Counted from the stretch's first letter, positions 52,001 through 61,795 are shown. The stretch is DNA of 64,000 nucleotides from Cohnella silvisoli (GCF_021190915.1 NZ_JAIOAP010000008.1:186001-250000); one strand, 5' to 3'. Notes: generated by a model from the letters alone, not told the origin. Made by a program: numbers and translations.

Positions 52001-52913
52001 GGTTGGAACAAAAGGGATCGACGGTGCGGTACGCGGAAATACAATGCCTTACGTGCTGCCGGTTCGTCCGGGCAGTCATCCGGCGAACGGCAAGAAGAAC
52101 GTCGTGGTGAAAACGGGTTATCACTTTAAGTTCGAGATGAAGACACTCGGTAACATGTTTGGCACAGGCGACGGTGTGAAGATTACGCCTACGTTCTACT
52201 TCGTGGACAAGCAAGGTAAAAATCGGCAAACTGTGGACTTGTACTATCACTCGGGAACCAAGCGGTTTATTCGGATTGGCTCCACGGAGGACACCGAGCA
52301 GCGCTTGGTGACGCTGGATACCCGTTTGCGCAATGTATCGCAGCAAGAGTTGACCAACACGGCCAGTTCACTATGGAAGCTGAACGGTTCTCTTGGCACT
52401 CAGTCTACGTATGTGCAACAGGCTTTGAAAGACGCGGCGAAAAAGCAGATTTACATGGGCGGTTACAACGGTCTGTTGCTCCCTTCGCAGCTTCGGACGT
52501 TTATCGGTAGTCTGCAAGTGCCGTCCGGTATTGATCCTGCGCGGGCCAATGCCTCGGTGCAACGCTGGTTTGGCGAGTACAGTCTTCCTGCTGCTCCCTA
52601 TGCAGTATCTGCAGGGACGAATCTGGCCGAATATGGGCGTACCCATCGACTGGACGACCATGCGCCGATCTTCCTTCGGGGCGGCTACATTGTGGTCAAC
52701 TTCAATATCGAAACTATTCGCAATAAGGACATTGCTCACCCGTATTTGCAGTACAAAAACGCGCCGCTGGACAATCAATGGCAAATGGAAGGCTATCAGC
52801 GCAGTTTTGTCGATCCTTACGGGGCAACGTACTCCTTACTGGACGGGGACGTTGTTTTTTATCATGCTGATTTATCGAGCTACGATGATTTTGGAACGGG
52901 AGGAACCCACTAA
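49080..52913 (+). CDS. Large secreted protein with tandem MucBP-like repeats (1277 aa)
   Basis: A signal peptide (LSMLLACSFLFSFFSISVFA) leads a long extracellular protein. Residues 192-290 and 291-385 are two similar MucBP-like repeats (VNHEFPATIEDSGKTYNIVR and KYTFDQQLTSGGQTYEIVRS), then an Ig-like domain (GDFVFEAKSPAPLKSYEI), a Ser/Gly linker, and beta-rich regions to the end. No LPxTG or C-terminal membrane anchor is seen, so it is probably released or attached non-covalently. It may act as an adhesin in mating or surface contact. Confidence 0.75.
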   Translation: MAKFNIIRKTLSMLLACSFLFSFFSISVFASTPDVKTEFGSIKFKLTVTAATSSIRYKTVGWTVRRDQLCTSGTVKQCGDPRSGKHASFLDQQVRQVDQYPNPPVPGEPLTTFYEVSEALVTDGMWQAGMGDIKENDDLYLYAIMVSIDSNGNVRKGPFYTLNEIKNAEPWAHPDDFDDYFGIHVPYRSANFPVDVVVKTVSGKVIQQSGATFHKGDYKVGETVNHEFPATIEDSGKTYNIVRSYLSPKKDLSQKNFLQENSDTNPKVRTRSFTVALGGTDAIAEYAENNPVKAIYQKEDGTKLKEVDQGVFATGDEAKYTFDQQLTSGGQTYEIVRSYITNNNKPDEKLFIQEKGDAKLRERSILVGSGGSNFVGIYKIPSPITVTSRIDAPTNVDASFTSVVGDFVFEAKSPAPLKSYEITNIENAAFVTPSDKSGSLSGLTASKTLPIKIPFSSGSSVTVKITVVVKDANENSGDSTSDHIVSKGESGGGDTSSPGTSQQAEAMDAGASAVIKADTRGTEKFDVLQGIPTSESLYANVLAKSYLYRNTFTETKGTKQYPIKVSKTYTLTWTETQSGPPDAKGNPTTIFVPRSDTQTVTKDYTIERKYSFWTIQNLEVYGLQKATVANYALPSGTVTLQPSGYTPPTVSVTQDASLSAHVTDPVSANVTLSGQTVSGGSSRPSVPNEDWKGNAENVIGKIKVKNDSFVFNGSTVMDNRTVEETAPSPGTIPVPTVIGQDVLYGSSFVIDSNKANKVSQPSTGTIYYTLIKDIGGGSNQSFPINGINPVTVHTPVVNLASVSDDQAHNQKTTPTAGRSALILDRPFTVTIPTSGAHKDIKGYGNRDYAKYVRDKQVRFPFDVYKADHATLIPKDSWISIPVGQLTTAFYMPVWVNEGNYEVLFRTFAENTPASFTSQSNANLDLTNHVATQVVAVEVIGRLFDFDITDIADYQWETVFRTATGNATPTGNSYWVGTKGIDGAVRGNTMPYVLPVRPGSHPANGKKNVVVKTGYHFKFEMKTLGNMFGTGDGVKITPTFYFVDKQGKNRQTVDLYYHSGTKRFIRIGSTEDTEQRLVTLDTRLRNVSQQELTNTASSLWKLNGSLGTQSTYVQQALKDAAKKQIYMGGYNGLLLPSQLRTFIGSLQVPSGIDPARANASVQRWFGEYSLPAAPYAVSAGTNLAEYGRTHRLDDHAPIFLRGGYIVVNFNIETIRNKDIAHPYLQYKNAPLDNQWQMEGYQRSFVDPYGATYSLLDGDVVFYHADLSSYDDFGTGGTH

Positions 52914-52938
52914 ATTCACCAGCCGGGAGGAACAGGGT

Positions 52939-53424
52939 ATGTTTGAAAAGCTCCAAAGCGCCGCTCCGGAGGATGCGGCACTTTTTTACTCAGGCTCTGC
53001 CGAGGAGAATATGCAGCGCGGCTGCATCGGCCATCTTCGTGGCGATTTCGGTCGTTCAGGCGAAGAATTTTGGATGAGCTGGTTCGGCCGCAACTCTCCC
53101 TTACAGACACCAGAGTTTGAAGCGGAATTGGGCAAAGTTATGCAAGCCATTGGAGATCAGGGAGTGCTGAAAAGCCTCCAGGATATGCGTAGGTTCTGTA
53201 GTCAACACCCGGAGGCACGTATTCAAAGCAGTCGTAGCCCAAATGTGTATGGTTTCTACATGCAAACACAGGAGCACCGTTACTATTTGCGTTGCTTTAC
53301 CTATGCTGGTGATTATAACTTTTACGTTTATTGTTATGCTCGTCCCGAACGCCTGACCGAACAGGCACGGGAGCGTCCTTCCATGCCCGTCCCGCTCAAG
53401 AAAAGGCCGGAGCCGGAAAGATAG
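52939..53424 (+). CDS. Uncharacterised 161-aa cytosolic protein
   Basis: Unrecognised as a family. Soluble, aromatic-rich (EFWMSWFGRNSPLQTPEFEA, FTYAGDYNFYVYCYARPERL), ending in a basic Pro-rich tail. GGGAGGAACAGGG precedes ATG 52939. Similar small proteins precede the helicase gene in related mobile elements, but function is unknown. Confidence 0.68.
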   Translation: MFEKLQSAAPEDAALFYSGSAEENMQRGCIGHLRGDFGRSGEEFWMSWFGRNSPLQTPEFEAELGKVMQAIGDQGVLKSLQDMRRFCSQHPEARIQSSRSPNVYGFYMQTQEHRYYLRCFTYAGDYNFYVYCYARPERLTEQARERPSMPVPLKKRPEPER

Positions 53425-53438
53425 GAGGTTGCGCGTTC

Positions 53439-53705
53439 ATGAATGATCTCGCCCGTTATCGGTTATTGGCGGAAGTATCGGTTTCTCCTGCGGCGAAGCT
53501 CGTGTACAGCTATTTGCTAGATCGTGCAGGCGGACGAAACGGCTTCGTCGTGCTATCGTCCAGACGACTTGCGGCTGAGGTGGGCCTTTCAGCTTCTGCT
53601 GTGCGACGCAACCTGCACCGGCTTGAGCAACACGGACTGATTAAACTTACGGCACGTTATTCGGAGGAAGGTATTCGTCTTACGAACCAAATTACCTTCG
53701 TATGA
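53439..53705 (+). CDS. Small helix-turn-helix protein
   Basis: 88 residues with a winged helix-turn-helix: LSSRRLAAEVGLSASAVRRN then LHRLEQHGLIKLTARYSEEG as the wing, the pattern of the replication-initiator or GntR-type helix domains. Probably a transcription regulator of the element. AGGAGG precedes ATG 53439, and it ends 13 bases before the helicase start. Confidence 0.78.
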   Translation: MNDLARYRLLAEVSVSPAAKLVYSYLLDRAGGRNGFVVLSSRRLAAEVGLSASAVRRNLHRLEQHGLIKLTARYSEEGIRLTNQITFV

Positions 53706-53718
53706 GGAGGTGCGAGCG

Positions 53719-56700
53719 TTGACAGCCAAGTTACAACGAATGGCCGAGCTTGCCGCCACTACAGCCCATGCGGTATCGGGTGATCCCGAACGCTGGGCTG
53801 ATTTTCTGCGGACGGCGGCTTGGAACTACAAATACCCGTTTCAAGATCAACTGTTGATCTATGCACAGCGTCCCGATGCTACGGCTTGTGCATCTATCGA
53901 GGTTTGGAATAAACGATTGAACCGTTGGGTCAAGCGAGGCGCGAAAGGTATCGCCCTCATTGAAGATCGTGGTAGTTATTTGGGATTGCGTCATGTTTTC
54001 GAAGTGTCGGACACGCAGAGCCGAAATGAGCGGCCAGTCTCCCTATGGCGGTTAGAAGAGTCCGATGCGGAAGCCGTCATCGAGACGCTGGAAAATGCCT
54101 TTGGTAGTGAACGAGGGCCGGGGATGGAACTGGTTGACGTGCTGTTGTCTGCCACCCGAAACGCTGTAGAAGATCATAGCGCCGATTATTTGCGGATGTT
54201 ACTGACCGAGCGCGATAACAGCCTGCTGGAAGAACTGGATGAGTCACACGTCGGACTGCTTTTCAAGGAAGCTGCACAATACGCTGTTTCTTTTATGGCG
54301 CTCACCCGCTGCGGGGTGGAACCTTCCCGCTACATTAGCGTTGACGACCTGTCCGGCGTCGGCTATTTCAATTCGCTGCCAACGCTTTCTCATTTAGGCG
54401 CGGCAATCAGCGATGTGGCGGAGACAATGCTGCGCGAGATCGAATCCACCATTCGGGCGCTGCGCCGGGAGGCACAGCAAAAAATAGAGAAGCAGCCCCG
54501 CGGCATCGTTGCAGGTTCGGCACCCGTCCCGCACAATGATGCTAAAACACGCGAAAGGATGATCGAGCATGGAACTGACCTATACGCCGAACGGAGATTA
54601 CCTGCTACCCGACCTGGCGATGCCCGAAACAATGAGTATCGGGAAATATGGGATGTTGCGCAAGACGTTTCTCAGGGAACAGCGGAAGGGAACTTACGCC
54701 CATCTGATGCTGTCCGAGACGCTGATTCAACATCTGGTGGACATCGAGCGCTCGGCGCGGGAGCAGATCGACCTGACGATGCAGGAATTACTGCGGCAGC
54801 ATCCAGCCCCGGACAAGATGAACGACTCGCTGGCCTGGACGGGACACATGAACAACCTGAAACAACAGGCGGAGGAATTAATTCTCACGGAACTGATTTA
54901 TCACTAAAATGGTACGACCGCGCAACGGAGGACAAAAGTCTTCCGTTTTTTCATGACCATCAGATCATTAACATGATGCTTCGTGCCGCGCCGCTTTCGG
55001 AGAGCAAGGCGGCTATCGAAGCCTTTTTTGCCGCACATGCAGAGAGCCGCGAACGAACGCTGTATATACGGAGCCTGTTTCCTTCGGGTGTTACGGAGCT
55101 AACACTGGATGACGAGAGCAGGGCCGGTTTTGAGCCGTACCGTAACGTATTACATCTTTGGACAGGAACCGCGGAACAGCGGACGGCGCAGAGTTTTTAC
55201 GATTGGGCGGTCATTGCCGGGCATATCGCGAACATGATTCTTCTAAGCGAGTTTGATTCGGCTCCAAAGTCGCTGCCTTCGTTGCAGCAGCAGACATTAT
55301 GGATGGAACAAGCGGAGAGCGATCGTGCCTCCGCTTTTTCACTTCCACAAGCGGCCATCGACGCCGTTCTGCAAAACGGTAGCGGCTTTGAGAGCGGAAA
55401 GCTGCGTATCGCGCTCTTTTTTGAGCAGTCGTTATCTGCGCAAGAAAACGCGGATTTTCTGAAACGGGAGTACGGCACGGGCGGCCGCCTTCCTGCCTTG
55501 CGCGGCACAGATATTCACGAAAATCACGACAGCAAGGGGATTACGTTGACGCGCGGTTCGATTATGCATCCGGACGTTACGGTTATGCTACCATGGATCA
55601 AGGTACAGAAGCGTATCGGAGAGTTGCTGGCAGTAGGCAGATACCTGAATCGTCAGGAAGAAGAACGATTGCCTGCCTATGCCGAGCAACAGGAGGAACA
55701 ACGCAGAGAACGCGCATTGGAATCGATGGAACGTCTTTCGCAGCAATCGGATTATACGTCGGATGAAGCACGCCCAAATGAACCACCCGATCGGGTTCAT
55801 GCCCATTATGCCTATGCCGAGGGTAGCAACGTCTTTATCGGTACGGATGAATACGAAATTGCGCAACTGGAGACGCGAAAGGTCGTGCTGCAGGACGTTC
55901 AATTTCCGTTATTCATGCAGGAAATGGATCGCCGGGACCTCGAGCGCATGTTACGCGAAAATCCGCTGAACGATCATCTGATCGCCGAGCAATCGGAACG
56001 GGATTCGCAAGAAGAGGAATGGGATACGGAACCGCTTGACGAAACGGAGCAAACGTCACGGGCGGAGGATGTGGAAGTGGTTCCTTCTCCCGCAGACACC
56101 GCCCCCGAGCTTCGGCGTGAATCAACTCCGACCAATAACTATCGAATTACGAACGATGAATTGGGACATGGCGGCGCGAAAACCAAGTATAAATGGAACG
56201 TGGAAGCGATTCGGCTGCTCGGGCAACTGGAGAAGGAGAACCGTCAGGCGACAGCGGACGAACAGGCCGTTCTTGCCCGTTATGTAGGTTGGGGTGGGCT
56301 TCCACAAGCGTTTGATGAGGCGAATACGCAATGGGGAACGGAATATGCGGAATTGCGAGATCTGCTAGACTCGGAAGCGTATGCGTCCGCTCGCGCCACT
56401 ACGCTGAATGCCCATTACACCTCGCCTACCGTCATCAAAGCGATGTATGAATGCCTGGAAAAGATCGGTTTTCGTAGTGGCAATCTATTGGAGCCGTCTT
56501 GTGGCATTGGCAATTTCTTCGGGTTGGTGCCTGAATCATTCCAAGACGCGCGTCTGTTCGGCGTGGAACTGGACAGTACCACTGGACGCATTGCACGACA
56601 GCTTTACCCGAAGGCGTCGATTACTGTCAGCGGTTACGAGCAGACTCCTTTGCCGGACAGCTTTTTTGATCTGGCGATTGGTAACGTCCCGTTCGGCGGT

Positions 56701-59700
56701 TATGGCGTGGTGGATAAAAAATACGATAAGCACAAGTTCCTGATTCACGACTATTTCTTTGCGAAGACGCTCGATAAGGTTCGCCCTGGTGGAATTGTCG
56801 CCTTTATTACCTCCAAAGGGACGATGGACAAGCAAAACCTGGCTGTCCGCAAATACATCGCAGAACGGGCCATGCTACTCGGTGCGGTGCGTCTGCCTAG
56901 CAATGCGTTTCTGGCAAACGCGGGAACCGAAGTAACCGCCGACATTTTATTTCTGCAAAAACGGGATCGCATGGTGGCGGTAAGCGAGCAAACCGAGGAA
57001 TGGCTCTCATTGGGGGAGACAGCAGAAGGTGTGCCAGTGAATCGCTATTTTGCAGCTCGCCCGGAAATGGTGCTTGGCACGATGGCTTATGACGACCGGA
57101 TGTATGGGAATCAGCAGGAAACGACTTGTCGTCCCTTCCCGGATGCGGTGTTGGATGAACTGCTACGCGAAGCGCTCTCGAACATCCATGCGGAATGGGT
57201 TGAGTTGGAACGAGACGATCAGCCAGAAGAGGAAGAAGCCTTCCTGCCTGCAGATCCGTCCGTTCGTAACTTCAGCTTTGCGCTAGTCGAGGGCCGGATC
57301 TATTTCCGTGAAAATAGCCGAATGCGACCAGTTGAGACTTCGACCACTGCGACAGGCCGCATCAAGGGCATGATCCAGCTTCGAGACACGGTGCGCGAAT
57401 TGATCGACTATCAGACTGAGGATTACAGCGATGAGGCGATTCAGGAGCAACAGCACAAATTAAACACGCAGTATGAACGATTTACCGCGCAATACGGTCT
57501 GATTAACAGTCGCGCCAACAGCCTTGCTTTCTCCGATGACAGCTCCTACTTTCTGCTCTGTTCGCTGGAAGTGGTCGATGAAGAAGGACGATTGTTGCGC
57601 AAGGCGGATATGTTCACGAAGCGTACCATTCGGCAACGGACTAACATTAAGCAGGTGGATACGGCTTCGGAAGCATTGGCGGTTTCGATTGGGACGAAAG
57701 CGCGCGTCGATCTGCTTTATATGGCGGAGTTGACCGGACTCTTGCCTGAACAGCTTGTGCAGGAACTTCGTGGTGTCATCTTTCCGAATCCTGAAAGGTT
57801 AGATGAAGAAGGGCAGCCCACCTACGAAACGGCGGATGCGTATCTATCCGGCAATGTGCGCGACAGACTGCGCGTTGCCAAGCAGTTCGCCGCTTTTGAT
57901 GCCGAGCGTTACAGCGAAAATATCAAAGCATTGGTCAGTGTACAGCCGAAGGACTTGGACGCTTCGGAAATTGATTTGCGGCTCGGCGCAACGTGGCTAC
58001 CGCCGGAAGTCATTCGATCTTTTCTCTTTGAACTGGTGGATACGCCGTACATGTACCAGTCTTCTATCGACGTGATGTACTCCAGTTACACGGCGGCTTG
58101 GAACGTCAGAGGTAAAAGCGATGATCGCAGTAACAACATTAAGGCCAACCTCACCTACGGCACGAATCGCATCAATGCGTACAAAATTCTTGAAGACACA
58201 TTAAATCTGAGAGATGTGCGGATTTTCGATACCGTTTATGAGGACGGTATGGAAAAAAGGGTGTTGAACAAACAGGAAACGGCGATTGCGCAGCAAAAGC
58301 AGGAAGCCATGAAAGATGCGTTTAAGGACTGGATATGGCGAGATCCGCAGCGCCGGGAGCGGCTCACACGACTGTATAATGATCGGTTTAATAGCATCCG
58401 TCCGCGTGAGTATGATGGTGGCCATATCCGCTTCACAGGAATGAACCCGGAAATCCGGTTACGGCAGCATCAGGTCAATGCAGTTGCTCGCGTACTCTAT
58501 GGCGGGAACTCCCTGTTTGCCCATTGTGTCGGCGCAGGCAAGACCTTTGCAATGACTGCTGCGGCGATGGAAAGCAAGCATTTGGGTTTGTGCAACAAGA
58601 GTATGTTGGTCGTGCCGAACCATTTGACCGAGCAGTGGGCGGCAGAGTTTTTGCAGCTTTATCCGTCAGCGAATGTGCTGGTTGCGACCAAAAAAGATTT
58701 TGAAACGAAGAACCGAAAGACCTTCTGCGCACGGATCGCGACTGGCGATTACGACGCGATTATTATCGGCCACTCGCAATTTGAAAAAATTCCGATCTCG
58801 GCGGAGCGTCAGTGGCAACAGTTGTTTGAACAAATCGCCGAGATTACAAACGGTATTCGTGACTTAAAAGAAGCCAAGGGTGAGCGGTATGCCATTAAGC
58901 AGTTGGAAAAGACCAAAAAGACGTTGCAGGTCAAGTTGGAGAAGTTGAACGACACGAGCCGTAAGGATGATGTAGTTACGTTTGAGGAACTTGGCATCGA
59001 TCGGTTATTCGTAGACGAGGCGGATGCTTACAAGAACTTGTTTTTGTACACGAAGATGCGCAACGTCGCCGGACTGTCGCAGACGGAGGCCCAAAAGTCG
59101 TCGGACATGTTTGCCAAGTGTCGTTATCTGGACGAATTGACCGAGGGTCGAGGGATTATTTTTGCAACAGGCACCCCTGTTTCTAATTCCATCACCGAGC
59201 TTTATACGATGCAGCGCTACTTGCAATATGGGCGGCTGTGCGGGCAAGGGTTACAGCATTTTGATGCCTGGGCATCCACATTTGGAGAGACAGTTACGGC
59301 AATCGAATTGGCACCGGAAGGAACGGGCTACCGCGCGAAAACGCGGTTTGCCCGTTTTTATAATTTGCCGGAATTGATGAATGTGTTCAAGGAAGTGGCG
59401 GACATTCAGACGGCGGACATGCTCCAGCTTCCCGTTCCTAAAGCACATTTCCATAACGTAGCTGTGCCGCCAAGTGAATTTCAGCGTGAGATGGTTTCTG
59501 ATCTCGCTAGTCGCGCCGAGCAGGTACGGGCGAAACGAGTAGAGCCGTATGAAGACAACATGCTCAAGATCACCAACGACGGACGTAAGCTGGCCCTCGA
59601 TCAACGCTTGGCCAATCCCATGTTGCCGGATGACGAAGGCAGCAAAGTCAGCGCTTGCGCGGATAATATTTACAGGCATTGGCAGGAGGGGCAGGAGCAT

Positions 59701-60939
59701 CGACTCACGCAACTGATCTTTTGCGACTTGTCTACGCCCAAAGCGGATGGCACCTTCAATGTCTACGACGAAATCAAGCGCAAATTGCTGGAGAAAGGTG
59801 TTCCGGCGACGGAAATCGTCTATATTCATGACGCCAATACCGATGTACAGAAGAAGGAGTTGTTTGGCAAGGTGCGGGCTGGACAGGTTCGCATTCTGCT
59901 GGGATCGACGTTCAAAATGGGAGCCGGTACGAATGTGCAAACGAAGCTGGTTGCTATCCATGACCTTGACTGCCCGTGGCGACCGCGTGATTTGGAGCAG
60001 CGTTTGGGGCGTGTGATCCGCCAGGGCAACCAGAACGGTGAAGCCCATATTTATCGCTACGTCACAGAGAACACGTTTGATGCTTACCTCTATCAAACAC
60101 TGGAAAACAAACAGCGATTTATTTCGCAGATCATGACCAGCAAGTCGCCTGTTCGGTCTGCTGAAGATATTGACGAAGCGGCGCTCTCCTATGCCGAGGT
60201 GAAGGCGCTGGCAACCGGCAATCCGTATATCAAGGAGAAGATTGATTTGGATATTCAAGTGTCCAAACTCAAGCTACTCAAGGCGAGTCATTTAAGTCAG
60301 CGTTATGCGCTGGAGGATCAACTACTCAAGTTGTTGCCGCAGCAGATTAAATCTACAGAGGAACGCATTACCGGGTATGAGCAAGACGTGGCGTTGTTCA
60401 TGCGCACCCAAGCGCCGGAGAAGGATGCCGAATCGCGTTTCCCCGGCATGACGATCAAGGATTACAGTTACTCGGAACGTGCTTCGGCGGGGGCAGCTTT
60501 GCTGGATGCTCGTAAGGAGATGACTTCTCCTGATCCGCAGAAAATGGGAACCTATCTCGGCTTCTCGCTGTGGTTATCTTTCGACAGCTTTTCAAAAGAA
60601 TATAAAGCAACATTACGCGGTGCATTGGGGCATACGGTTACATTCGGAGCGGATGCCAGTGGCAATATAAGCCGCATCAACAATGCCCTGTCGGATTTGC
60701 CGAATAAGCTCGTTTATTACCGTGACCAACTTGCCACCCTCAAGCAACAGATGGAGACGGCAAAGGAGCAGATCGAAACACCATTTAAGCAGGAGCAAGA
60801 GTTGCAGGTGAAGTCGGCACGTCTCGCAGAATTGAACGCACTGCTGAACATGGACAAACGGGAAAACGAAGGCGTGGATAGCGTACCGGATGACGAATCT
60901 GAATTGCCAGAGCGAAAGGTTGTCAAGCGTGAACGCTGA
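53719..60939 (+). CDS. ArdC-like/DNA methyltransferase/SNF2-type helicase polyprotein (2406 aa)
   Basis: Domains in order: ArdC-like N-terminus (YKYPFQDQLLIYAQRPDATA, residues 20-90); a low-complexity region (about 280-390) overlapped by the nested TnpV-like gene; an adenine methyltransferase-like domain around 910-1060 (LLEPSCGIGNFFGLVPES, then the catalytic-box variant GNVPFGGYGV); and an SNF2-type helicase from about 1580 (HCVGAGKTFAMTAAAMES, FVDEADAYKNL, and the conserved C-terminal LGRVIRQGNQNGEAHIYRYV). Such proteins occur in Firmicutes conjugative elements and probably protect or process transferred DNA. TTG 53719 is preceded by AGGAGG; GTG 53710 overlaps that site. The NPPF motif is altered to NVPF. 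Confidence 0.88.
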   Translation: MTAKLQRMAELAATTAHAVSGDPERWADFLRTAAWNYKYPFQDQLLIYAQRPDATACASIEVWNKRLNRWVKRGAKGIALIEDRGSYLGLRHVFEVSDTQSRNERPVSLWRLEESDAEAVIETLENAFGSERGPGMELVDVLLSATRNAVEDHSADYLRMLLTERDNSLLEELDESHVGLLFKEAAQYAVSFMALTRCGVEPSRYISVDDLSGVGYFNSLPTLSHLGAAISDVAETMLREIESTIRALRREAQQKIEKQPRGIVAGSAPVPHNDAKTRERMIEHGTDLYAERRLPATRPGDARNNEYREIWDVAQDVSQGTAEGNLRPSDAVRDADSTSGGHRALGAGADRPDDAGITAAASSPGQDERLAGLDGTHEQPETTGGGINSHGTDLSLKWYDRATEDKSLPFFHDHQIINMMLRAAPLSESKAAIEAFFAAHAESRERTLYIRSLFPSGVTELTLDDESRAGFEPYRNVLHLWTGTAEQRTAQSFYDWAVIAGHIANMILLSEFDSAPKSLPSLQQQTLWMEQAESDRASAFSLPQAAIDAVLQNGSGFESGKLRIALFFEQSLSAQENADFLKREYGTGGRLPALRGTDIHENHDSKGITLTRGSIMHPDVTVMLPWIKVQKRIGELLAVGRYLNRQEEERLPAYAEQQEEQRRERALESMERLSQQSDYTSDEARPNEPPDRVHAHYAYAEGSNVFIGTDEYEIAQLETRKVVLQDVQFPLFMQEMDRRDLERMLRENPLNDHLIAEQSERDSQEEEWDTEPLDETEQTSRAEDVEVVPSPADTAPELRRESTPTNNYRITNDELGHGGAKTKYKWNVEAIRLLGQLEKENRQATADEQAVLARYVGWGGLPQAFDEANTQWGTEYAELRDLLDSEAYASARATTLNAHYTSPTVIKAMYECLEKIGFRSGNLLEPSCGIGNFFGLVPESFQDARLFGVELDSTTGRIARQLYPKASITVSGYEQTPLPDSFFDLAIGNVPFGGYGVVDKKYDKHKFLIHDYFFAKTLDKVRPGGIVAFITSKGTMDKQNLAVRKYIAERAMLLGAVRLPSNAFLANAGTEVTADILFLQKRDRMVAVSEQTEEWLSLGETAEGVPVNRYFAARPEMVLGTMAYDDRMYGNQQETTCRPFPDAVLDELLREALSNIHAEWVELERDDQPEEEEAFLPADPSVRNFSFALVEGRIYFRENSRMRPVETSTTATGRIKGMIQLRDTVRELIDYQTEDYSDEAIQEQQHKLNTQYERFTAQYGLINSRANSLAFSDDSSYFLLCSLEVVDEEGRLLRKADMFTKRTIRQRTNIKQVDTASEALAVSIGTKARVDLLYMAELTGLLPEQLVQELRGVIFPNPERLDEEGQPTYETADAYLSGNVRDRLRVAKQFAAFDAERYSENIKALVSVQPKDLDASEIDLRLGATWLPPEVIRSFLFELVDTPYMYQSSIDVMYSSYTAAWNVRGKSDDRSNNIKANLTYGTNRINAYKILEDTLNLRDVRIFDTVYEDGMEKRVLNKQETAIAQQKQEAMKDAFKDWIWRDPQRRERLTRLYNDRFNSIRPREYDGGHIRFTGMNPEIRLRQHQVNAVARVLYGGNSLFAHCVGAGKTFAMTAAAMESKHLGLCNKSMLVVPNHLTEQWAAEFLQLYPSANVLVATKKDFETKNRKTFCARIATGDYDAIIIGHSQFEKIPISAERQWQQLFEQIAEITNGIRDLKEAKGERYAIKQLEKTKKTLQVKLEKLNDTSRKDDVVTFEELGIDRLFVDEADAYKNLFLYTKMRNVAGLSQTEAQKSSDMFAKCRYLDELTEGRGIIFATGTPVSNSITELYTMQRYLQYGRLCGQGLQHFDAWASTFGETVTAIELAPEGTGYRAKTRFARFYNLPELMNVFKEVADIQTADMLQLPVPKAHFHNVAVPPSEFQREMVSDLASRAEQVRAKRVEPYEDNMLKITNDGRKLALDQRLANPMLPDDEGSKVSACADNIYRHWQEGQEHRLTQLIFCDLSTPKADGTFNVYDEIKRKLLEKGVPATEIVYIHDANTDVQKKELFGKVRAGQVRILLGSTFKMGAGTNVQTKLVAIHDLDCPWRPRDLEQRLGRVIRQGNQNGEAHIYRYVTENTFDAYLYQTLENKQRFISQIMTSKSPVRSAEDIDEAALSYAEVKALATGNPYIKEKIDLDIQVSKLKLLKASHLSQRYALEDQLLKLLPQQIKSTEERITGYEQDVALFMRTQAPEKDAESRFPGMTIKDYSYSERASAGAALLDARKEMTSPDPQKMGTYLGFSLWLSFDSFSKEYKATLRGALGHTVTFGADASGNISRINNALSDLPNKLVYYRDQLATLKQQMETAKEQIETPFKQEQELQVKSARLAELNALLNMDKRENEGVDSVPDDESELPERKVVKRER
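54569..54907 (+). CDS. TnpV-like protein nested in the helicase gene (+1 frame)
   Basis: 112 residues in a different frame from the large gene. The product resembles TnpV, a small transposon-encoded protein: MELTYTPNGDYLLPDL, GKYGMLRKTFLREQRKGTYA, a Leu-rich helix, and the ending MNNLKQQAEELILTELIYH. GAAAGGA lies nine bases before ATG. In the large protein the same DNA gives low-complexity Arg/Ala/Gly/Asp-rich sequence, as expected of a second-frame reading, so this inner frame is probably the constrained one. Confidence 0.72.
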   Translation: MELTYTPNGDYLLPDLAMPETMSIGKYGMLRKTFLREQRKGTYAHLMLSETLIQHLVDIERSAREQIDLTMQELLRQHPAPDKMNDSLAWTGHMNNLKQQAEELILTELIYH

Positions 60940-61004
60940 CCGTTTGGCACGTTCGCGTGCCCCCCCTTGCTCGTGTATGTTGAATACGAGAGGGGGAGAC
61001 AACG

Positions 61005-61319
61005 ATGAAGCCGTCATATTTTCAACACTTAGATGACCAGTTCGACAAAGTTTTGAATAAGGCTATGCGACGACTGCATAAGAATGAAAAATATATGACG
61101 TTGATGCGACAACGGATGGAGATTCAGGAGCAGCATCCCTTCGTCCTGTCCTTGATTGAAGAGCATGAATCGATATTTCCAAACGATGAGGAATACCGTG
61201 CATGGCTTGAGATCAAGCGGACACTTCGTAAAATGGAAAAAATGGAACGTTTGGCGATTTATCGTCAAGGTCATGCCGACTCCTATGATTACTTTAACAG
61301 GAGTCGTCCATCACGGTAA
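61005..61319 (+). CDS. Helical accessory protein, 104 aa
   Basis: Charged, helix-rich (KVLNKAMRRLHKNEKYMTLM, EEYRAWLEIKRTLRKMEKME), no membrane segment. Proteins of this look occur in Firmicutes conjugative elements without known role. GGGGGAGAC precedes ATG. Confidence 0.7.
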   Translation: MKPSYFQHLDDQFDKVLNKAMRRLHKNEKYMTLMRQRMEIQEQHPFVLSLIEEHESIFPNDEEYRAWLEIKRTLRKMEKMERLAIYRQGHADSYDYFNRSRPSR

Positions 61320-61488
61320 ACGGGGGCATATTGAGATAGACTTTTCCTCATTTACTGATTGACTCGGAATCGCCTTTGGCTCATGACATCTCACAGATCG
61401 AAGCGAGGCAACTACTAGCTATGATGATCAATTACAAGACGCAATGGACCCCGAGATCGGGGTCTTTTGCATTTTGGGAGGAACGTTC

Positions 61489-61773
61489 ATGTTGTATGCC
61501 ATGCCAAACAGTGGATGCTTTTGTCCAATTCTACCGCCTTGTTGTTACGGAATTAGTTCCACTGAGGAGGGGGAAACCATGTCGGAATTGGAGTTGGTCT
61601 CTAAGGGGAAGAATGTATTTGGCGACACGTATTATTACATTCGTGATTCACAAGGGATGACCAATCACGTTTATGAAGGCGATTTAGACACATTTATGAA
61701 AATGAATGGCGCGAAAGAGTTGAAGAAAGGCAACGCATATCGGTATCCCAAAAAGCGGGGGATGGAACGATGA
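61489..61773 (+). CDS. Small uncharacterised protein (64-94 aa)
   Basis: Two starts are plausible: ATG 61489 after GGGAGGAACG, giving a Cys-rich N-terminus (MLYAMPNSGCFCPILPPCCYG), and ATG 61579 after GAGGAGGGG, giving a 64-residue basic protein (MSELELVSKGKNVFGDTYYY). Both have good sites, so two products could be made. No family recognised. Confidence 0.6.
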   Translation: MLYAMPNSGCFCPILPPCCYGISSTEEGETMSELELVSKGKNVFGDTYYYIRDSQGMTNHVYEGDLDTFMKMNGAKELKKGNAYRYPKKRGMER

Positions 61774-61795
61774 TTTTCTGAGAGGAACGATCACC

